This document shows, in pieces, positions 45,220 to 54,122 of a stretch of 64,000 nt of DNA. Source of the DNA: Brevundimonas vesicularis (lineage in GTDB: Bacteria; Pseudomonadota; Alphaproteobacteria; Caulobacterales; Caulobacteraceae). The first letter of the stretch is position 1, and the number at the start of each line of letters is the position of its first letter. Under the pieces are notes generated by a model. It was not told the origin of the DNA. It did no database searches and worked only from the letters and a program-made list of their open reading frames with translations. The stretch is taken from NCBI RefSeq assembly GCF_014204545.1, contig NZ_JACHLJ010000001.1, positions 310,001 to 374,000 of the forward strand. Direction: 5' to 3'. A program made the position numbers and the translations under genes.

Positions 45220-45278
45220 GCGACTAATCGCCGCTTGCGCGCCAGCGTGGCCTTTCCCCGGTCGCAATAGGTTTCCAT

Positions 45279-47180
45279 ATGCGGATCATGGCGATGCGAG
45301 GCGAACGCTCCGGCGGCAGGCGTGACCCAATGGTCAAGGCGCAGCAGGCAGGGAGCCCACAGGACAAGACGGACGGACCCCCGACGCTGACGGCGCTGGC
45401 GGACCTTGCGCGGCTGGTGGCCCGATCGGGCGCGCCGCACCTGAAACTGCGGCTGATCTCGGCCATCCTGCTGACGCTGGCGGGCAAGGGGCTGGGCGTC
45501 ATGGCGCCGCTGGTGCTGGGCGCGGCGGTCAATCGTCTGGCGGCGGGGCAGGGTGCGGCGACCGCCGTCGGCTTGGGCTTTGCAGCCTTCGCGATCGGCT
45601 GGACGGTCGTGCGGTTTCTGTCGGCGGCCTCACCCCTGATCTCCGACGTCGTTTTCGCGCCGGTGCGCGCCGCCGCCCAGCGCGCGACGGCGGCCGAGGC
45701 CTTCGCCCATGCGCTGAGCCTGTCGCTGGATTTTCACCAGACCAAGCGCTCGGGCGCCCTGTCGAGAACGATGGACCGGGGATCGCGCGCGGTCGATTTC
45801 TTGCTGCGCATCCTCGCCTTCAACCTGGTTCCGACCGGGGTCGAACTGGTGCTGGCGGCCGGGGTGCTGGGCGCCAAATACGACTGGCGTTTCGCCGCCG
45901 TCGCGGTGGTCGTCGTCGTCATCTACACCGCCGCCACATTCGCCATGTCCAACTGGCGGCTGGAGCATCGCCGGATCATGAATGCGGCCGATTCCGAGGC
46001 CGCCGGCGTCTCGGTCGACGCCCTTCTGAACTATGAGACGGTCAAGTCGTTCGGCGCCGAGACGCGAGCGGCCCAGACCTATGACCGCGCATTGGGCGAC
46101 TACGCCGAGGCGTCGCTGAAGGCCAACAGTTCGCTGAACATGCTGAACGGGATGCAGGCCCTGGTGATGAACCTGGGCCTGGGCGTCATGGCGGTGATGG
46201 CTGGGTTCGAGGCGGCGGCCGGAAGGATGGGGCCGGGCGACGTGACAGCGGCGGTGCTGATCATGATCTCGCTATATGCGCCGCTCAACATCCTGGGCTT
46301 CGCCTATCGGGAAATCCGCCAATCCTTCATCGACATGGAAGAGATGCTGAAGGTGACACGTCAGACGCCCCAGGTCGCAGACGCCGCCAATGCGCTGGCC
46401 CTGCCGCGTCCGGTCGATGCGCGCGGCGCGTCCGTCCAGTTCGAAAACGTCGGCTTCCGCCACGACGCGCGGGCCAACGGACTGGAGGACGTCAGCTTCT
46501 TTGCGGCGCCCGGCACGACGACGGCGCTGGTCGGTCCTTCCGGCTCGGGCAAGTCCACCATCGTCAAACTGGCGCTACGCCTGCTCGATCCGCAGGAAGG
46601 GCGCGTGCTGATCGACGGCCACGATGCGCGTCAGGTGACCCAGGCGTCGTTGCGCGCCGCCGTGGCCCTGGTGCCGCAGGATGTGGCGCTGTTCAACGAC
46701 ACCCTGGGCGCCAATATCGCCTTCGCGCGGCCCGATGCGGACGCTGCCCAGGTCTGGGCCGCGGCCGAGGCGGCGGAACTGGCCGACTTCATTCGCGGCC
46801 TGCCGGACGGGATGCAGACCAAGGTCGGCGAACGGGGCCTGAAGCTGTCAGGCGGCGAACGCCAGCGTGTCGGCATCGCCCGCGCCCTGCTGGCCGATCC
46901 GTGCATCCTGATCCTGGACGAGGCCACGAGCGCCTTGGACAGCCGCACCGAGGCCGCGATCCAGAAGACCCTGCGCAAGGCCAGGAACGGCCGCACGACC
47001 CTGGTGGTGGCCCACCGCCTATCGACCGTGGCGGATGCCGACCAGATTCTGGTGCTGAAGGCCGGGCGGATCGTCGAACGCGGCGGGCATCACGAGCTGG
47101 TGGCCCGACAAGGCGGGGAATATGCGGCGCTGTGGCGCAAACAGACGCGCGGCGGCAAGACGCCTCAGATGGCCGACTGA
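45279..47180 (+). CDS. Atm1-type ABC exporter, fused permease-ATPase
   Basis: A 633-aa half-transporter that acts as a dimer. The transmembrane domain (about 65-355) has six helices and the Atm1/HMT1-like text TKRSGALSRTMDRGSRAVDFLLR and DALLNYETVKSFGAE, typical of glutathione-dependent iron-sulfur/heavy-metal exporters. The ATPase domain has GPSGSGKST (near 418), LSGGERQRVGIARALL and LILDEATSALDS. In alphaproteobacteria Atm1 homologues move glutathione adducts. Starts at 45279 or at the MVKAQ codon (45330) are both possible. Its 3' end overlaps the convergent CheE-like gene by 16 bases. Confidence 0.93.
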   Translation: MRIMAMRGERSGGRRDPMVKAQQAGSPQDKTDGPPTLTALADLARLVARSGAPHLKLRLISAILLTLAGKGLGVMAPLVLGAAVNRLAAGQGAATAVGLGFAAFAIGWTVVRFLSAASPLISDVVFAPVRAAAQRATAAEAFAHALSLSLDFHQTKRSGALSRTMDRGSRAVDFLLRILAFNLVPTGVELVLAAGVLGAKYDWRFAAVAVVVVVIYTAATFAMSNWRLEHRRIMNAADSEAAGVSVDALLNYETVKSFGAETRAAQTYDRALGDYAEASLKANSSLNMLNGMQALVMNLGLGVMAVMAGFEAAAGRMGPGDVTAAVLIMISLYAPLNILGFAYREIRQSFIDMEEMLKVTRQTPQVADAANALALPRPVDARGASVQFENVGFRHDARANGLEDVSFFAAPGTTTALVGPSGSGKSTIVKLALRLLDPQEGRVLIDGHDARQVTQASLRAAVALVPQDVALFNDTLGANIAFARPDADAAQVWAAAEAAELADFIRGLPDGMQTKVGERGLKLSGGERQRVGIARALLADPCILILDEATSALDSRTEAAIQKTLRKARNGRTTLVVAHRLSTVADADQILVLKAGRIVERGGHHELVARQGGEYAALWRKQTRGGKTPQMAD

Positions 47181-47644
47181 TCGGCGGCGGGAAGCTTCTT
47201 TCTCAGAACTTCATGCAGGTTCGTCAGGATGGCGGTCCGCGCGGCCTGCTCTTGCGGCGGCAGCGCCAGCAACAGCTTCATCGCCTGGGCATGAACCGTG
47301 GCGATGCGCCAGTCGAACCCGCCCTGACGCGGCGCGGCGTCCAGCAGGTCGCACAGGCCTTTCGCCGCGGTGCAGAGGTCGTCCATCGAAAAGGGGCTGG
47401 CGGCGTCGATGATCTGGCTTGAGGCGGAATAGGCCATATCCAGCCGCATCGGTTCGATCAGGTTCGGATCGGGCTTGGCGAGGAGCACCGCGATATTGTC
47501 GCCGATGATGGCGCGGGCCTGATCCTGAAGTCCGTCCAGGTTGGCGCGGGCCTGGGCCAGAGCGACCCCGACGCTGACACCGCCGGGGCGATCCAGCATC
47601 TCGGACAGGCGCGACTTGCGTTGGTTGTGGGTGATGACGGTCAT
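47165..47644 (-). CDS. CheE-like small protein paired with a response regulator
   Basis: A 159-aa soluble, mostly helical protein, MTVITHNQRKSRLSEMLDRPGGVSV at the N-terminus. It resembles the small proteins annotated CheE in Caulobacterales chemotaxis clusters; I recognise the style but not a catalytic motif. No His-phosphotransfer signature or Cys pair is clear. Its ATG overlaps the stop of the response regulator by four bases (ATGA), so the two are translationally coupled and probably act together. It may act as an adaptor or phosphatase for the regulator; that is speculation. Confidence 0.55.
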   Translation of the reverse strand: MTVITHNQRKSRLSEMLDRPGGVSVGVALAQARANLDGLQDQARAIIGDNIAVLLAKPDPNLIEPMRLDMAYSASSQIIDAASPFSMDDLCTAAKGLCDLLDAAPRQGGFDWRIATVHAQAMKLLLALPPQEQAARTAILTNLHEVLRKKLPAADQSAI

Positions 47645-48192
47645 AGGGCCAGACTCTCCATCCCCTTCGCCTTGCGAATCATGTCGGCGCGGCGTTCCAC
47701 GCCTTCATAGCCTGTGTGTCGGAACCGGCGATCCGGCCCCAGATAGTCGCCGACTTCCAGGAAGGGCCGGCTGTCGCGCGCGACCCACAGGATGCGCTCC
47801 AGCAGAAGGGCGGGGCTGAAGGGCTTGGTGACGACGAAGTTGGCGCCGCAGTCCCGCGCCTCGGCGACGCGCCCGCGACGAATGTGGCTGGCGGTCATTA
47901 TGACGGGGGTGAAGGCGTTCGGATTGGGGCCGGAGCGGCGCAGCCAGCGCACCAGTTCGAACCCATCGATGTCGGGCATGTCGGTATCGACGACCAGCAG
48001 ATCGACGGGCTTGTCGGTCAGCAGCTTCTTGGCTTCCAAGCCCGCACTGCACGCGTAAGTCGGGCGGATGCCGAAACCGATCAGGGCGTTGGACGTCAGG
48101 GTCAGCGAGAACGGCGAATCGTCGACGATCATCGTGATCGCGCCGGCCAGGTTGAAGACGGCGCTTTCACGCAGGGACTCGCCGCCGCTCAT
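47641..48192 (-). CDS. Single-domain response regulator with C-terminal extension
   Basis: A 183-aa receiver protein. It has the acidic pair Asp24-Asp25 (MIVDDSPF), phospho-acceptor Asp69 in LLVVDTDMPDIDG, the Thr in VIMTASH and the Lys in VVTKPFSPALL. There is no DNA-binding domain; the last 45 residues (RPFLEVGDYLGPDRRFRHTGYEGVERR) form a basic, conserved-looking tail with the GPDRRFR text seen in related Caulobacterales regulators. It lies ahead of and overlaps the CheE-like gene. Likely a chemotaxis- or surface-related output; target unknown. Confidence 0.88.
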   Translation of the reverse strand: MSGGESLRESAVFNLAGAITMIVDDSPFSLTLTSNALIGFGIRPTYACSAGLEAKKLLTDKPVDLLVVDTDMPDIDGFELVRWLRRSGPNPNAFTPVIMTASHIRRGRVAEARDCGANFVVTKPFSPALLLERILWVARDSRPFLEVGDYLGPDRRFRHTGYEGVERRADMIRKAKGMESLAL

Positions 48193-48327
48193 GGCGCAAA
48201 GGCCCCAGTCTGTCGCGCCGCTGAACTCATGGCCGGTCGCAAACCCCGATGCCCCTGAACGAAGCGTCGAGCTTGGCAGACGAGGGTGGATGCTGCGTTA
48301 ACGCTGGTCGGCCAAAGCAATCAGGCG

Positions 48328-49275
48328 TCAAAGGGCGCCGATGGCGTAGAAGCGATCTGCGCGGCGCTTCTTGATCTGCTGGGGCGTCAGGCCGTCGAAA
48401 CCCTTCAGCTCGTCGGCCAGAACGTCGCCGACAGTGGCCATGGCCGCGTCGCGATCGGTGTGGGCGCCGCCGACGGGCTCTTCGATCAGGCGGTCTACGA
48501 TCTTCAGCTGCATCAGGTCCGGGCCGGTGATCTTCATCGCCATGGCTGCATCCTTGGCCCGCGCGCCGTCGCGCCACAGAATGCCGGCTGCGCCCTCGGG
48601 CGAGATGACCGAATAGATCGAGTGTTCCAGCATCAGCACGCGGCTGGCCGCTGCGATGGCGATGGCGCCGCCCGAGCCGCCTTCACCGGTGATGGTGGCG
48701 ATGGAGGGGACGCTCAGGGTCAGGCAGCGCTCGGTCGAGCGCGCGATGGCCTCGGCCTGGCCGCGTTCCTCGGCGCCCAGGCCCGGATAGGCGCCGGCGG
48801 TGTCTATGAAGCTGAGCACCGGCAGGCCGAACTGCTCGGCCATGTCCATGAGGCGCACCGCCTTGCGATAGCCCTCGGGCCGCGCCATGCCGAAGTTGTG
48901 AGTGATGCGGGTCGCGGTGTCGTGACCCTTTTCGTGGCCCATGATGACGACCGGGCGACCGCGGAACCGCGCCAGACCGCCCAGGATGGCCTGATCGTCG
49001 CCGAACTGACGGTCGCCGTGTAGTTCGTTCCAGTCGGTAAACAGGCTCTGGACGTAATCGATAAAGTGCGGACGCTGCGGATGGCGCGCGACCTGGGTCT
49101 TCATCCAGGGGTCGAGGCCGGCGTAGGTTTTCTTGCGCAGCTGGTCGGCCTTCTTGCGCAGGCCCTCGATCTCATGGTCGATGTCGCCCGAGGTGTCGGC
49201 CAGCAGCGACAGCTCCTCGATCTTGGCTTCCAGATCGGCGATCGGCTTTTCGAAGTCGAGATAGTGCGTGGCCAT
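48328..49275 (-). CDS. accA: Acetyl-CoA carboxylase carboxyltransferase subunit alpha
   Basis: With AccD, transfers the carboxyl group from biotin to acetyl-CoA, the first step of fatty acid synthesis. The 315-aa protein begins MATHYLDFEKPIADLEAKIEELSLLA and contains HPQRPHFIDYVQSLFTDWNELHGDRQFGDDQAI and the carboxyltransferase core FGLPVLSFIDTAGAYPGLGAEERGQAEAIA. The start is the ATG at 49275; an upstream in-frame start adds non-conserved residues. Normal length for the subunit. Confidence 0.98.
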   Translation of the reverse strand: MATHYLDFEKPIADLEAKIEELSLLADTSGDIDHEIEGLRKKADQLRKKTYAGLDPWMKTQVARHPQRPHFIDYVQSLFTDWNELHGDRQFGDDQAILGGLARFRGRPVVIMGHEKGHDTATRITHNFGMARPEGYRKAVRLMDMAEQFGLPVLSFIDTAGAYPGLGAEERGQAEAIARSTERCLTLSVPSIATITGEGGSGGAIAIAAASRVLMLEHSIYSVISPEGAAGILWRDGARAKDAAMAMKITGPDLMQLKIVDRLIEEPVGGAHTDRDAAMATVGDVLADELKGFDGLTPQQIKKRRADRFYAIGAL

Positions 49276-49365
49276 CAAGGCGTCCGGGAACTGCGAGCGG
49301 GCAAGAGCGCCCTTGGGGAAGGCGGGGGAAACTAGAGAGGTCAACGCCGCCGAGCAAGCGGCGGT

Positions 49366-49560
49366 TCAGAAGGCCTTCGGCAAACCGGCCTGTTTGAGGA
49401 CGGTGTTAGCGGTGTGTCGGCTCTTTGAGCGTGGAACGATGACGGCATGCGGCTGATCCGGATGCCTCCATTTCTCGTGACTGCCCTTGGCGTTGACGAC
49501 GCGACGCCACCCGGCGGCGAAGAGGAGGGCGGTCAGTTCGGGGTAGAAGTCCTTGGGCAT
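49366..49560 (-). CDS. HicA-family toxin-like protein
   Basis: A 64-aa protein of the HicA (YcfA-like) double-stranded RNA-binding fold, the mRNA interferase of HicAB toxin-antitoxin systems. It reads MPKDFYPELTALLFAAGWRRVVNAKGSHEKW; the GSH with catalytic His28 is present, followed by the typical PHAVIVPRSKSRHTANTVLKQAGL. It follows the DUF1902 gene by 62 bases on the same strand, so the antitoxin-like gene is first. Small genes of this type can be chromosomal relics; the intact His suggests this one may be functional. Confidence 0.8.
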   Translation of the reverse strand: MPKDFYPELTALLFAAGWRRVVNAKGSHEKWRHPDQPHAVIVPRSKSRHTANTVLKQAGLPKAF

Positions 49561-49622
49561 GGCGCTTTCGATCAGGTCAGATCGCGTATCATCGCTACCG
49601 ACATATCTGCCTCAACGCACGA

Positions 49623-49847
49623 TCACGCCGCGATCACGTCAAACCCGCCAGCCGCTTCGAAGCGCACCGGGACTGCGCCGTGAATGCCAAGGTTTTCCGC
49701 TAAAAGCTCTGGCGCGAAATGGCGCGCGAGGTTTTCGAACTCACCGAGCGTCGCCGTTTCCAGAACAAGCCCGACGATATTCGATTCGCTGCACCAGACC
49801 CCCGTTTCGGGATCCCAGATCGCCTTGACGTAGAACTCTTCAGCCAT
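49623..49847 (-). CDS. DUF1902 / HicB-like antitoxin
   Basis: A 74-aa protein matching the DUF1902 HicB-like antitoxin pattern: FYVKAIWDPETGVWCSESNIVGLVLETATLGEFENLARHFAPELLAEN. HicB-like folds bind and mask HicA. No separate DNA-binding domain is present, so autoregulation would need another factor or the fold itself. Next to hicA-like 49366-49560 on the same strand, and only 17 bases after the xerD stop, so the pair may be transcribed with xerD. Confidence 0.78.
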   Translation of the reverse strand: MAEEFYVKAIWDPETGVWCSESNIVGLVLETATLGEFENLARHFAPELLAENLGIHGAVPVRFEAAGGFDVIAA

Positions 49848-49864
49848 GGCCCGAATATGCGCTG

Positions 49865-50785
49865 TCAGTCGTCGCGCGCCAAGGGGTGGTTTTGGTGGAC
49901 GACCTGGGCCAGGCGGTCGGTGGCGACGTGGGTGTAGATCTGGGTCGTGGCGATGTCGGCGTGGCCCAGCAGGGTCTGGACAACGCGCAGGTCAGCGCCG
50001 CCTTCCAGCAGATGGGTGGCGAAGGCGTGGCGCAGAACGTGGGGGCTGACGCGGGCCGGGTCGATGCCGGCCGTGATCGCGGCCTCGTCCAGCAGTTGGG
50101 CGAAACGGCGCGGGGTTAGGTGGCCGGTGCGGCCGGAGGAGGGGAAGAGCCAGGGACTGTCGGGCGCCTCAGGCTTTCGCCCATCCTTGCCCTTGAAACT
50201 GGCGTCGCGCGCGACGAGCCAGGCCTTGATCGCTTCGCGGGCGGCGGTGTTCAGGGGCGCGAGCCGTTCCTTGCCGCCCTTGCCGCGCACGATCAGATAG
50301 GCGGGGTCGCGCCGGACGGCTTCGACTTTGAGCCCCAACAGTTCGGATACCCGCAGGCCGGAGGCGTAGGCCATCTCGACCAGGGCGACGAGGCGCAGGC
50401 CCGCCGCGGCGTCGCGCGCGGCCGAGGCGGCCAGCAGGGCGTCGATCTCGGCGCGGCTCAACACCTTCGGCAGCGACCGGCCCTGTTTGGGAGCGTCGAG
50501 ACGGCGCGACGGATCGTCGGTGCGCCACCCCTCGGCCAGGGCGAAGCGATAGAACTGCCGCGCGGAGGAGCGGCGGCGGGCGGCGGTGGCGGCGGACAGA
50601 CCGCGCCGCGACAGGTCGGCGAACCAGGCCTCGACGGCCTCCTCGTCGGCCTTCATCAGACCGCCGGCGTCCGATAGCGCTTTCTCCGCGTCCGCCAGAT
50701 CGCGGCCATAGGCGGACAGCGTATGGGGCGAGGCGTCGCGTTCGACCGCCATCATCTCAAGAAAGGCCTCGATCTGGGGCGTCAT
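49865..50785 (-). CDS. xerD: Tyrosine recombinase XerD
   Basis: A 306-aa site-specific recombinase that, with XerC and FtsK, resolves chromosome dimers at dif. The N-terminal SAM-like domain shows FLEMMAVERDASPHTLSAYGRDL; the catalytic domain has the Arg in YASGLRVSELLGL, HVLRHAFATHLLEGGADLRVVQTLLGH and the Tyr in TTQIYTHV. Length and composition are those of the housekeeping enzyme rather than a phage integrase. The start ATG is at 50785; aroK is divergent, a conserved neighbourhood. Confidence 0.95.
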   Translation of the reverse strand: MTPQIEAFLEMMAVERDASPHTLSAYGRDLADAEKALSDAGGLMKADEEAVEAWFADLSRRGLSAATAARRRSSARQFYRFALAEGWRTDDPSRRLDAPKQGRSLPKVLSRAEIDALLAASAARDAAAGLRLVALVEMAYASGLRVSELLGLKVEAVRRDPAYLIVRGKGGKERLAPLNTAAREAIKAWLVARDASFKGKDGRKPEAPDSPWLFPSSGRTGHLTPRRFAQLLDEAAITAGIDPARVSPHVLRHAFATHLLEGGADLRVVQTLLGHADIATTQIYTHVATDRLAQVVHQNHPLARDD

Positions 50786-50910
50786 GCGGCGATCCGCAGC
50801 TTGAACGACTGGCGCAGGGTCAGGCTTGGTGTAGAGGTTTTCTGGATCATGCCTGCCCGCGCCGCCGCCTTCGCCTTCCTCTCGACCGACCGTTCCGCCG
50901 GAGCCGCCGG

Positions 50911-51477
50911 ATGAGGCGGCGCGCGAATCCGGGTCCGACCCGCACCATAGCCCTGGTCGGCCTGATGGGGGTGGGCAAATCGTCTGTCGGTCGTCGGTTG
51001 GCCAATCGGCTGCGACTTCCGTTTGCGGACGGGGATGTGGAGATCGAGGCGGCGGCCGGAATGACGGTGTCGGAAATCTTCGCCGCGCTGGGCGAGGCCG
51101 AGTTCCGCGCGGGCGAGGCGCGGGTGATCCGCCGCCTGCTGGAGGGCCCGCCCATCGTGCTGGCGACCGGCGGCGGGGCGATGATGAACCCGGAGACGCG
51201 GGCATTGCTGAAAGCCAAGGCCGACACGGTCTGGTTGAGGGCCGATCTGGCGGTCATCGCGGAACGGGTGGCGCGGCGCGACACGCGGCCCCTGCTGCGG
51301 GGCAAGGATCCGCTGGAGGTTCTGACGGGCCTGGCCGAGGCGCGCTATCCCATTTACGGCGAAGCCGATGTGACCGTGGACGTCGGGCAGGGCTCGCACG
51401 GCCAGGCGGTTGACGCCATTCACAAGAACCTGCGCCGACACTGGCGCCAGAGACGACGCACGGAGACCCCGCAATGA
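50911..51477 (+). CDS. aroK: Shikimate kinase
   Basis: Phosphorylates shikimate at the 3-hydroxyl in aromatic amino-acid synthesis. The 188-aa protein has P-loop [15 protein letters not shown], shikimate-binding [36 protein letters not shown] (with the conserved D and R residues), ATGGGAMM and the lid RRDTRPLL. A basic C-terminal tail ([14 protein letters not shown]) extends it slightly. Its TGA overlaps the aroB ATG by four bases. Confidence 0.97.
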   Translation: MRRRANPGPTRTIALVGLMGVGKSSVGRRLANRLRLPFADGDVEIEAAAGMTVSEIFAALGEAEFRAGEARVIRRLLEGPPIVLATGGGAMMNPETRALLKAKADTVWLRADLAVIAERVARRDTRPLLRGKDPLEVLTGLAEARYPIYGEADVTVDVGQGSHGQAVDAIHKNLRRHWRQRRRTETPQ

Positions 51478-52580
51478 CGATTATTCCGGTCAGCGGCGGT
51501 GCCTTTGCCGCTTATGACGTCGTGGTGGGACGCGGGCTGCTGGCGCAGGCCGGCGCACACATCGCGCCGCTGGCCAAGGGGCGGACGGTCATCGTCACCG
51601 ACGAGACGGTGGCGGGCATCCACGCCCAGGCCCTGACGGCGTCGCTGACGGCGGCAAGCGTGACGAGCGAGATCGTGGCGGTGCCCGCAGGCGAGGGCTC
51701 CAAGTCCTTCGCCGAGCTGGAGCGCGTGCTCGACCGGCTGCTGGAGATCGGGCTGGATCGCAAGGACGTGGTCATCGCTCTAGGCGGCGGCGTCGTGGGC
51801 GATCTGGCCGGTCTGGCGGCGGCCCTGTTCATGCGCGGCATCGATTTCGTGCAGATTCCGACGACTTTGCTGGCCCAGGTCGACTCGTCCGTCGGCGGCA
51901 AGACGGCCATCGACACGCCGCGCGGCAAGAACCTGGTCGGCGCCTTTCATCAACCGCGTCTGGTGCTGGCGGACATCGACGTGCTGGCCACGCTGCCGGC
52001 ACGCCAGGTGAAGTCCGGCTGGGCCGAGGTGCTGAAGCACGGGCTGATCTGCGATGCGGCCTTTTTCGACTGGCTGGCGGGCGAGGGGGCTGTGGGCGTC
52101 AAGGGCGATCCGGCGGCGCTGGAACGGGCGGTGATCCGCTCGGTCGAGATCAAGAGCGCGGTGGTCGGCGAGGATGAGAAGGAGGCGGGGCGGCGCGCCC
52201 TGTTGAACCTGGGGCACACCTTCGGCCATGCGATCGAGACCGAGGTCGGCTTCGACGAAGGGGCGCTGGCGCACGGCGAGGCGGTGGCGCTCGGCTGCTG
52301 CATGGCCTTCCGCTATTCGGCGAGTGAAGGCCTGTGTTCGGCGGAGGACGTGGCGCGTGTCGAGACGGTGGTCGCGGCGGCTGGGCTGCCGACGCGGCTG
52401 GACCAGGCGGGATCATTTGGAGCCGATCGTCTGCTGGCCTTGATGGCGGGCGACAAGAAGGCCGAGGGCGGGGCGCTGACCCTGATTCTGGCGCGCGGCA
52501 TCGGCCAGGCCTTTGTCGCCAAGGGCGTGGATGCGGCCGAGGTGCGGGCCTTCCTGATCGAGGAAGGCGCGACCGCGTGA
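51474..52580 (+). CDS. aroB: 3-dehydroquinate synthase
   Basis: NAD-dependent enzyme that cyclises DAHP to 3-dehydroquinate, the second shikimate-pathway step. The 368-aa protein shows [47 protein letters not shown] and zinc-ligand text [23 protein letters not shown]. Overlaps aroK (ATGA) and the next GNAT gene (TGATG), a tight operon. Length is normal. Confidence 0.98.
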   Translation: MTIIPVSGGAFAAYDVVVGRGLLAQAGAHIAPLAKGRTVIVTDETVAGIHAQALTASLTAASVTSEIVAVPAGEGSKSFAELERVLDRLLEIGLDRKDVVIALGGGVVGDLAGLAAALFMRGIDFVQIPTTLLAQVDSSVGGKTAIDTPRGKNLVGAFHQPRLVLADIDVLATLPARQVKSGWAEVLKHGLICDAAFFDWLAGEGAVGVKGDPAALERAVIRSVEIKSAVVGEDEKEAGRRALLNLGHTFGHAIETEVGFDEGALAHGEAVALGCCMAFRYSASEGLCSAEDVARVETVVAAAGLPTRLDQAGSFGADRLLALMAGDKKAEGGALTLILARGIGQAFVAKGVDAAEVRAFLIEEGATA

Positions 52581-53167
52581 TGCAGATCGCCCCGGTCCCT
52601 CTGGAGGACCGGTTCGTGCGGCTGGAGCCGTTTGAGGACGGATTGAAGGCCGATGTCCGCGCGGCTCTGGATTGCGACGCTGCGTCCTGGGACATCATGG
52701 TCGCGCCGGCCTATGGCGCGCATTTCGAGGGCTGGTGGGGCAGCGCCCTAGCGGCGATGCAGGCCGGTACACGAATCGCCTATGCGGTGCGGCGGCGCTC
52801 GGACGGCGCGGTGGTCGGGACGACCAGCCTTTATGAGATCAACCCCGCCTATCGCCGCTGCGAGATCGGCTCGACCTTCTATCGACCCGAGGCGCGGGGC
52901 GGGGCGATCAACCCGGCCTGCAAGCGGCTGTTGCTGGGGCATGCCTTCGACGCGGGTGCGGTGCGGGTCGAGATCATCACCGACGCCGTCAACGCCCAGA
53001 GCCAGGCCGCCATCGTGAAGCTGGGCGCCAAGGCCGAGGGCGTCCTGCGCAAGCACAAGATCACCTGGACCGGCCGGGCGCGCGACACCGCCATGTTCGC
53101 CGTGATCGACGACGACTGGCCCGAGGTTCTCGAGGCGCTGGACCAGCGGTTAGCGGCCTTCTCTTAG
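52580..53167 (+). CDS. GNAT acetyltransferase (RimJ/RimL-like)
   Basis: A 195-aa GNAT-fold protein of the ribosomal-protein N-acetyltransferase-like subgroup. Typical text: LEDRFVRLEPFEDG, VGTTSLYEINPAYRRCEIGSTFYRPEARGGAINPACKRLLLGHAF, and RVEIITDAVNAQSQAAIVKLGAKAEGVLRKHKI. Its ATG overlaps the aroB TGA by one base, so it is translated with the shikimate genes. Substrate unknown; may be a protein N-terminus or a small molecule. Its TAG overlaps the stop of the convergent MliC-like gene. Confidence 0.88.
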   Translation: MQIAPVPLEDRFVRLEPFEDGLKADVRAALDCDAASWDIMVAPAYGAHFEGWWGSALAAMQAGTRIAYAVRRRSDGAVVGTTSLYEINPAYRRCEIGSTFYRPEARGGAINPACKRLLLGHAFDAGAVRVEIITDAVNAQSQAAIVKLGAKAEGVLRKHKITWTGRARDTAMFAVIDDDWPEVLEALDQRLAAFS

Positions 53168-53589
53168 TCGACCGCCCGGCATTCCGTCGGCTGGCGGCCT
53201 TCGACGGACCAGGTGGCGAGTACGCCCTTGCCGCGCAGTTCGACGTTGGAGGCGCGGTACCAGATGCCGTCGGCGGCGCGTTCCTGATACAGGTCGATGG
53301 CCTCGCCGGAAGAGTTGCGGATGGTGGCCATCTGGCGCGGGTTGTCGAAATCGACCGACAGACGCTCGCCGTTGTCGCAAAGATAGACTGTATGCACCAC
53401 GCGGTTCAGGGTGCGGTCCTGGATTTCGGCGCCGGTGCGCTGGCGGGCGGTCTGGGCCTCGATGGCGCGTTCCTTGACCTCGTCGCCGGTGCGCGGAGCC
53501 TTGTCGGGATCAGCGCCGCAGGCGGCAAGGAGGGCAAGGGCGGCCAGGCCGCTGAACACGATCGACTGCGGCAGATCCGGCTTGAACAA
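53164..53589 (-). CDS. MliC-like lipoprotein
   Basis: A 141-aa predicted lipoprotein. No ATG fits; the TTG at 53589 preceded by GGAGGG is the likely start, giving MFKPDLPQSIVFSGLAALALLAAC with lipobox Cys. A Glu/Arg-rich linker leads to a C-terminal domain VYLCDNGERLSVDFDNPRQMATIRNSSGEAIDLYQ, in the style of MliC lysozyme inhibitors (C-x-x-x-x-x-L-x-V-x-F). Such proteins block lysozyme in the periplasm or at the outer membrane. Likely but not certain because the domain is divergent. Confidence 0.68.
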   Translation of the reverse strand: MFKPDLPQSIVFSGLAALALLAACGADPDKAPRTGDEVKERAIEAQTARQRTGAEIQDRTLNRVVHTVYLCDNGERLSVDFDNPRQMATIRNSSGEAIDLYQERAADGIWYRASNVELRGKGVLATWSVEGRQPTECRAVD

Positions 53590-53639
53590 GGTCTTTTCCC
53601 TCCAGGGCCCCGCCCAACGGCGCAGCTTTTCGCGGCGTT

Positions 53640-54122
53640 CTAACGTGCGCCGCCTGTCGCCGTTCCCCGTCGGAGGCGGAAGAACGACTTGAGCAGGCTG
53701 GACGCCTCGTTCGCTAGAAGGCCTGAGTCTGTGCTGGGGCGCCAGTGGCAGGTGGGCTGTTCGAACAGGCGAGGGCCGTGGATGACGGCGCCGCCCTTGG
53801 GATCGTCGGCGGCCCAGACGACGCGGCCGATACGGGCGTGGCTGATGGCGCCGGCGCACATGGCGCAGGGCTCCAGCGTCACATAGAGGGTCAGGCCGGT
53901 CAGGCGGTAGTTGTCCAGCGCCGTCGCCGCGCGCCGCATGGCGACGATTTCGGCATGGGCGGTGGGATCGCGGGCCGCAATCGGAACGTTGGCGCCGGTC
54001 GAAATTACCTCACCTGAAGCAGGATCGACAAGAATTGCGCCCACGGGCACCTCTCCTGCGTCCGCCGCCGCTTGCGCTTGGTCCAGCGCCATGCGCATGA
54101 ACCGCTCATCATGGTCCGCCAT
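53640..54122 (-). CDS. tadA: tRNA-specific adenosine deaminase TadA
   Basis: Deaminates A34 to inosine in tRNA-Arg(ACG). The 160-aa protein has zinc-ligand His and catalytic Glu in TAHAEIV and the Cys pair in LEPCAMCAGAISHARI. FFRLRR near the end matches the RNA-contacting helix. The start is the ATG at 54122 (MADHDERFMRMALDQA), which overlaps the divergent rluB-like start. Essential in most bacteria. Confidence 0.97.
   Translation of the reverse strand: MADHDERFMRMALDQAQAAADAGEVPVGAILVDPASGEVISTGANVPIAARDPTAHAEIVAMRRAATALDNYRLTGLTLYVTLEPCAMCAGAISHARIGRVVWAADDPKGGAVIHGPRLFEQPTCHWRPSTDSGLLANEASSLLKSFFRLRRGTATGGAR

Noticed and set aside
49865..50785. Tyrosine recombinase as a sign of a prophage or integrative element
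   Set aside because: Length, motifs and the aroK-aroB neighbourhood are those of housekeeping XerD; no phage genes or attachment repeats are nearby.
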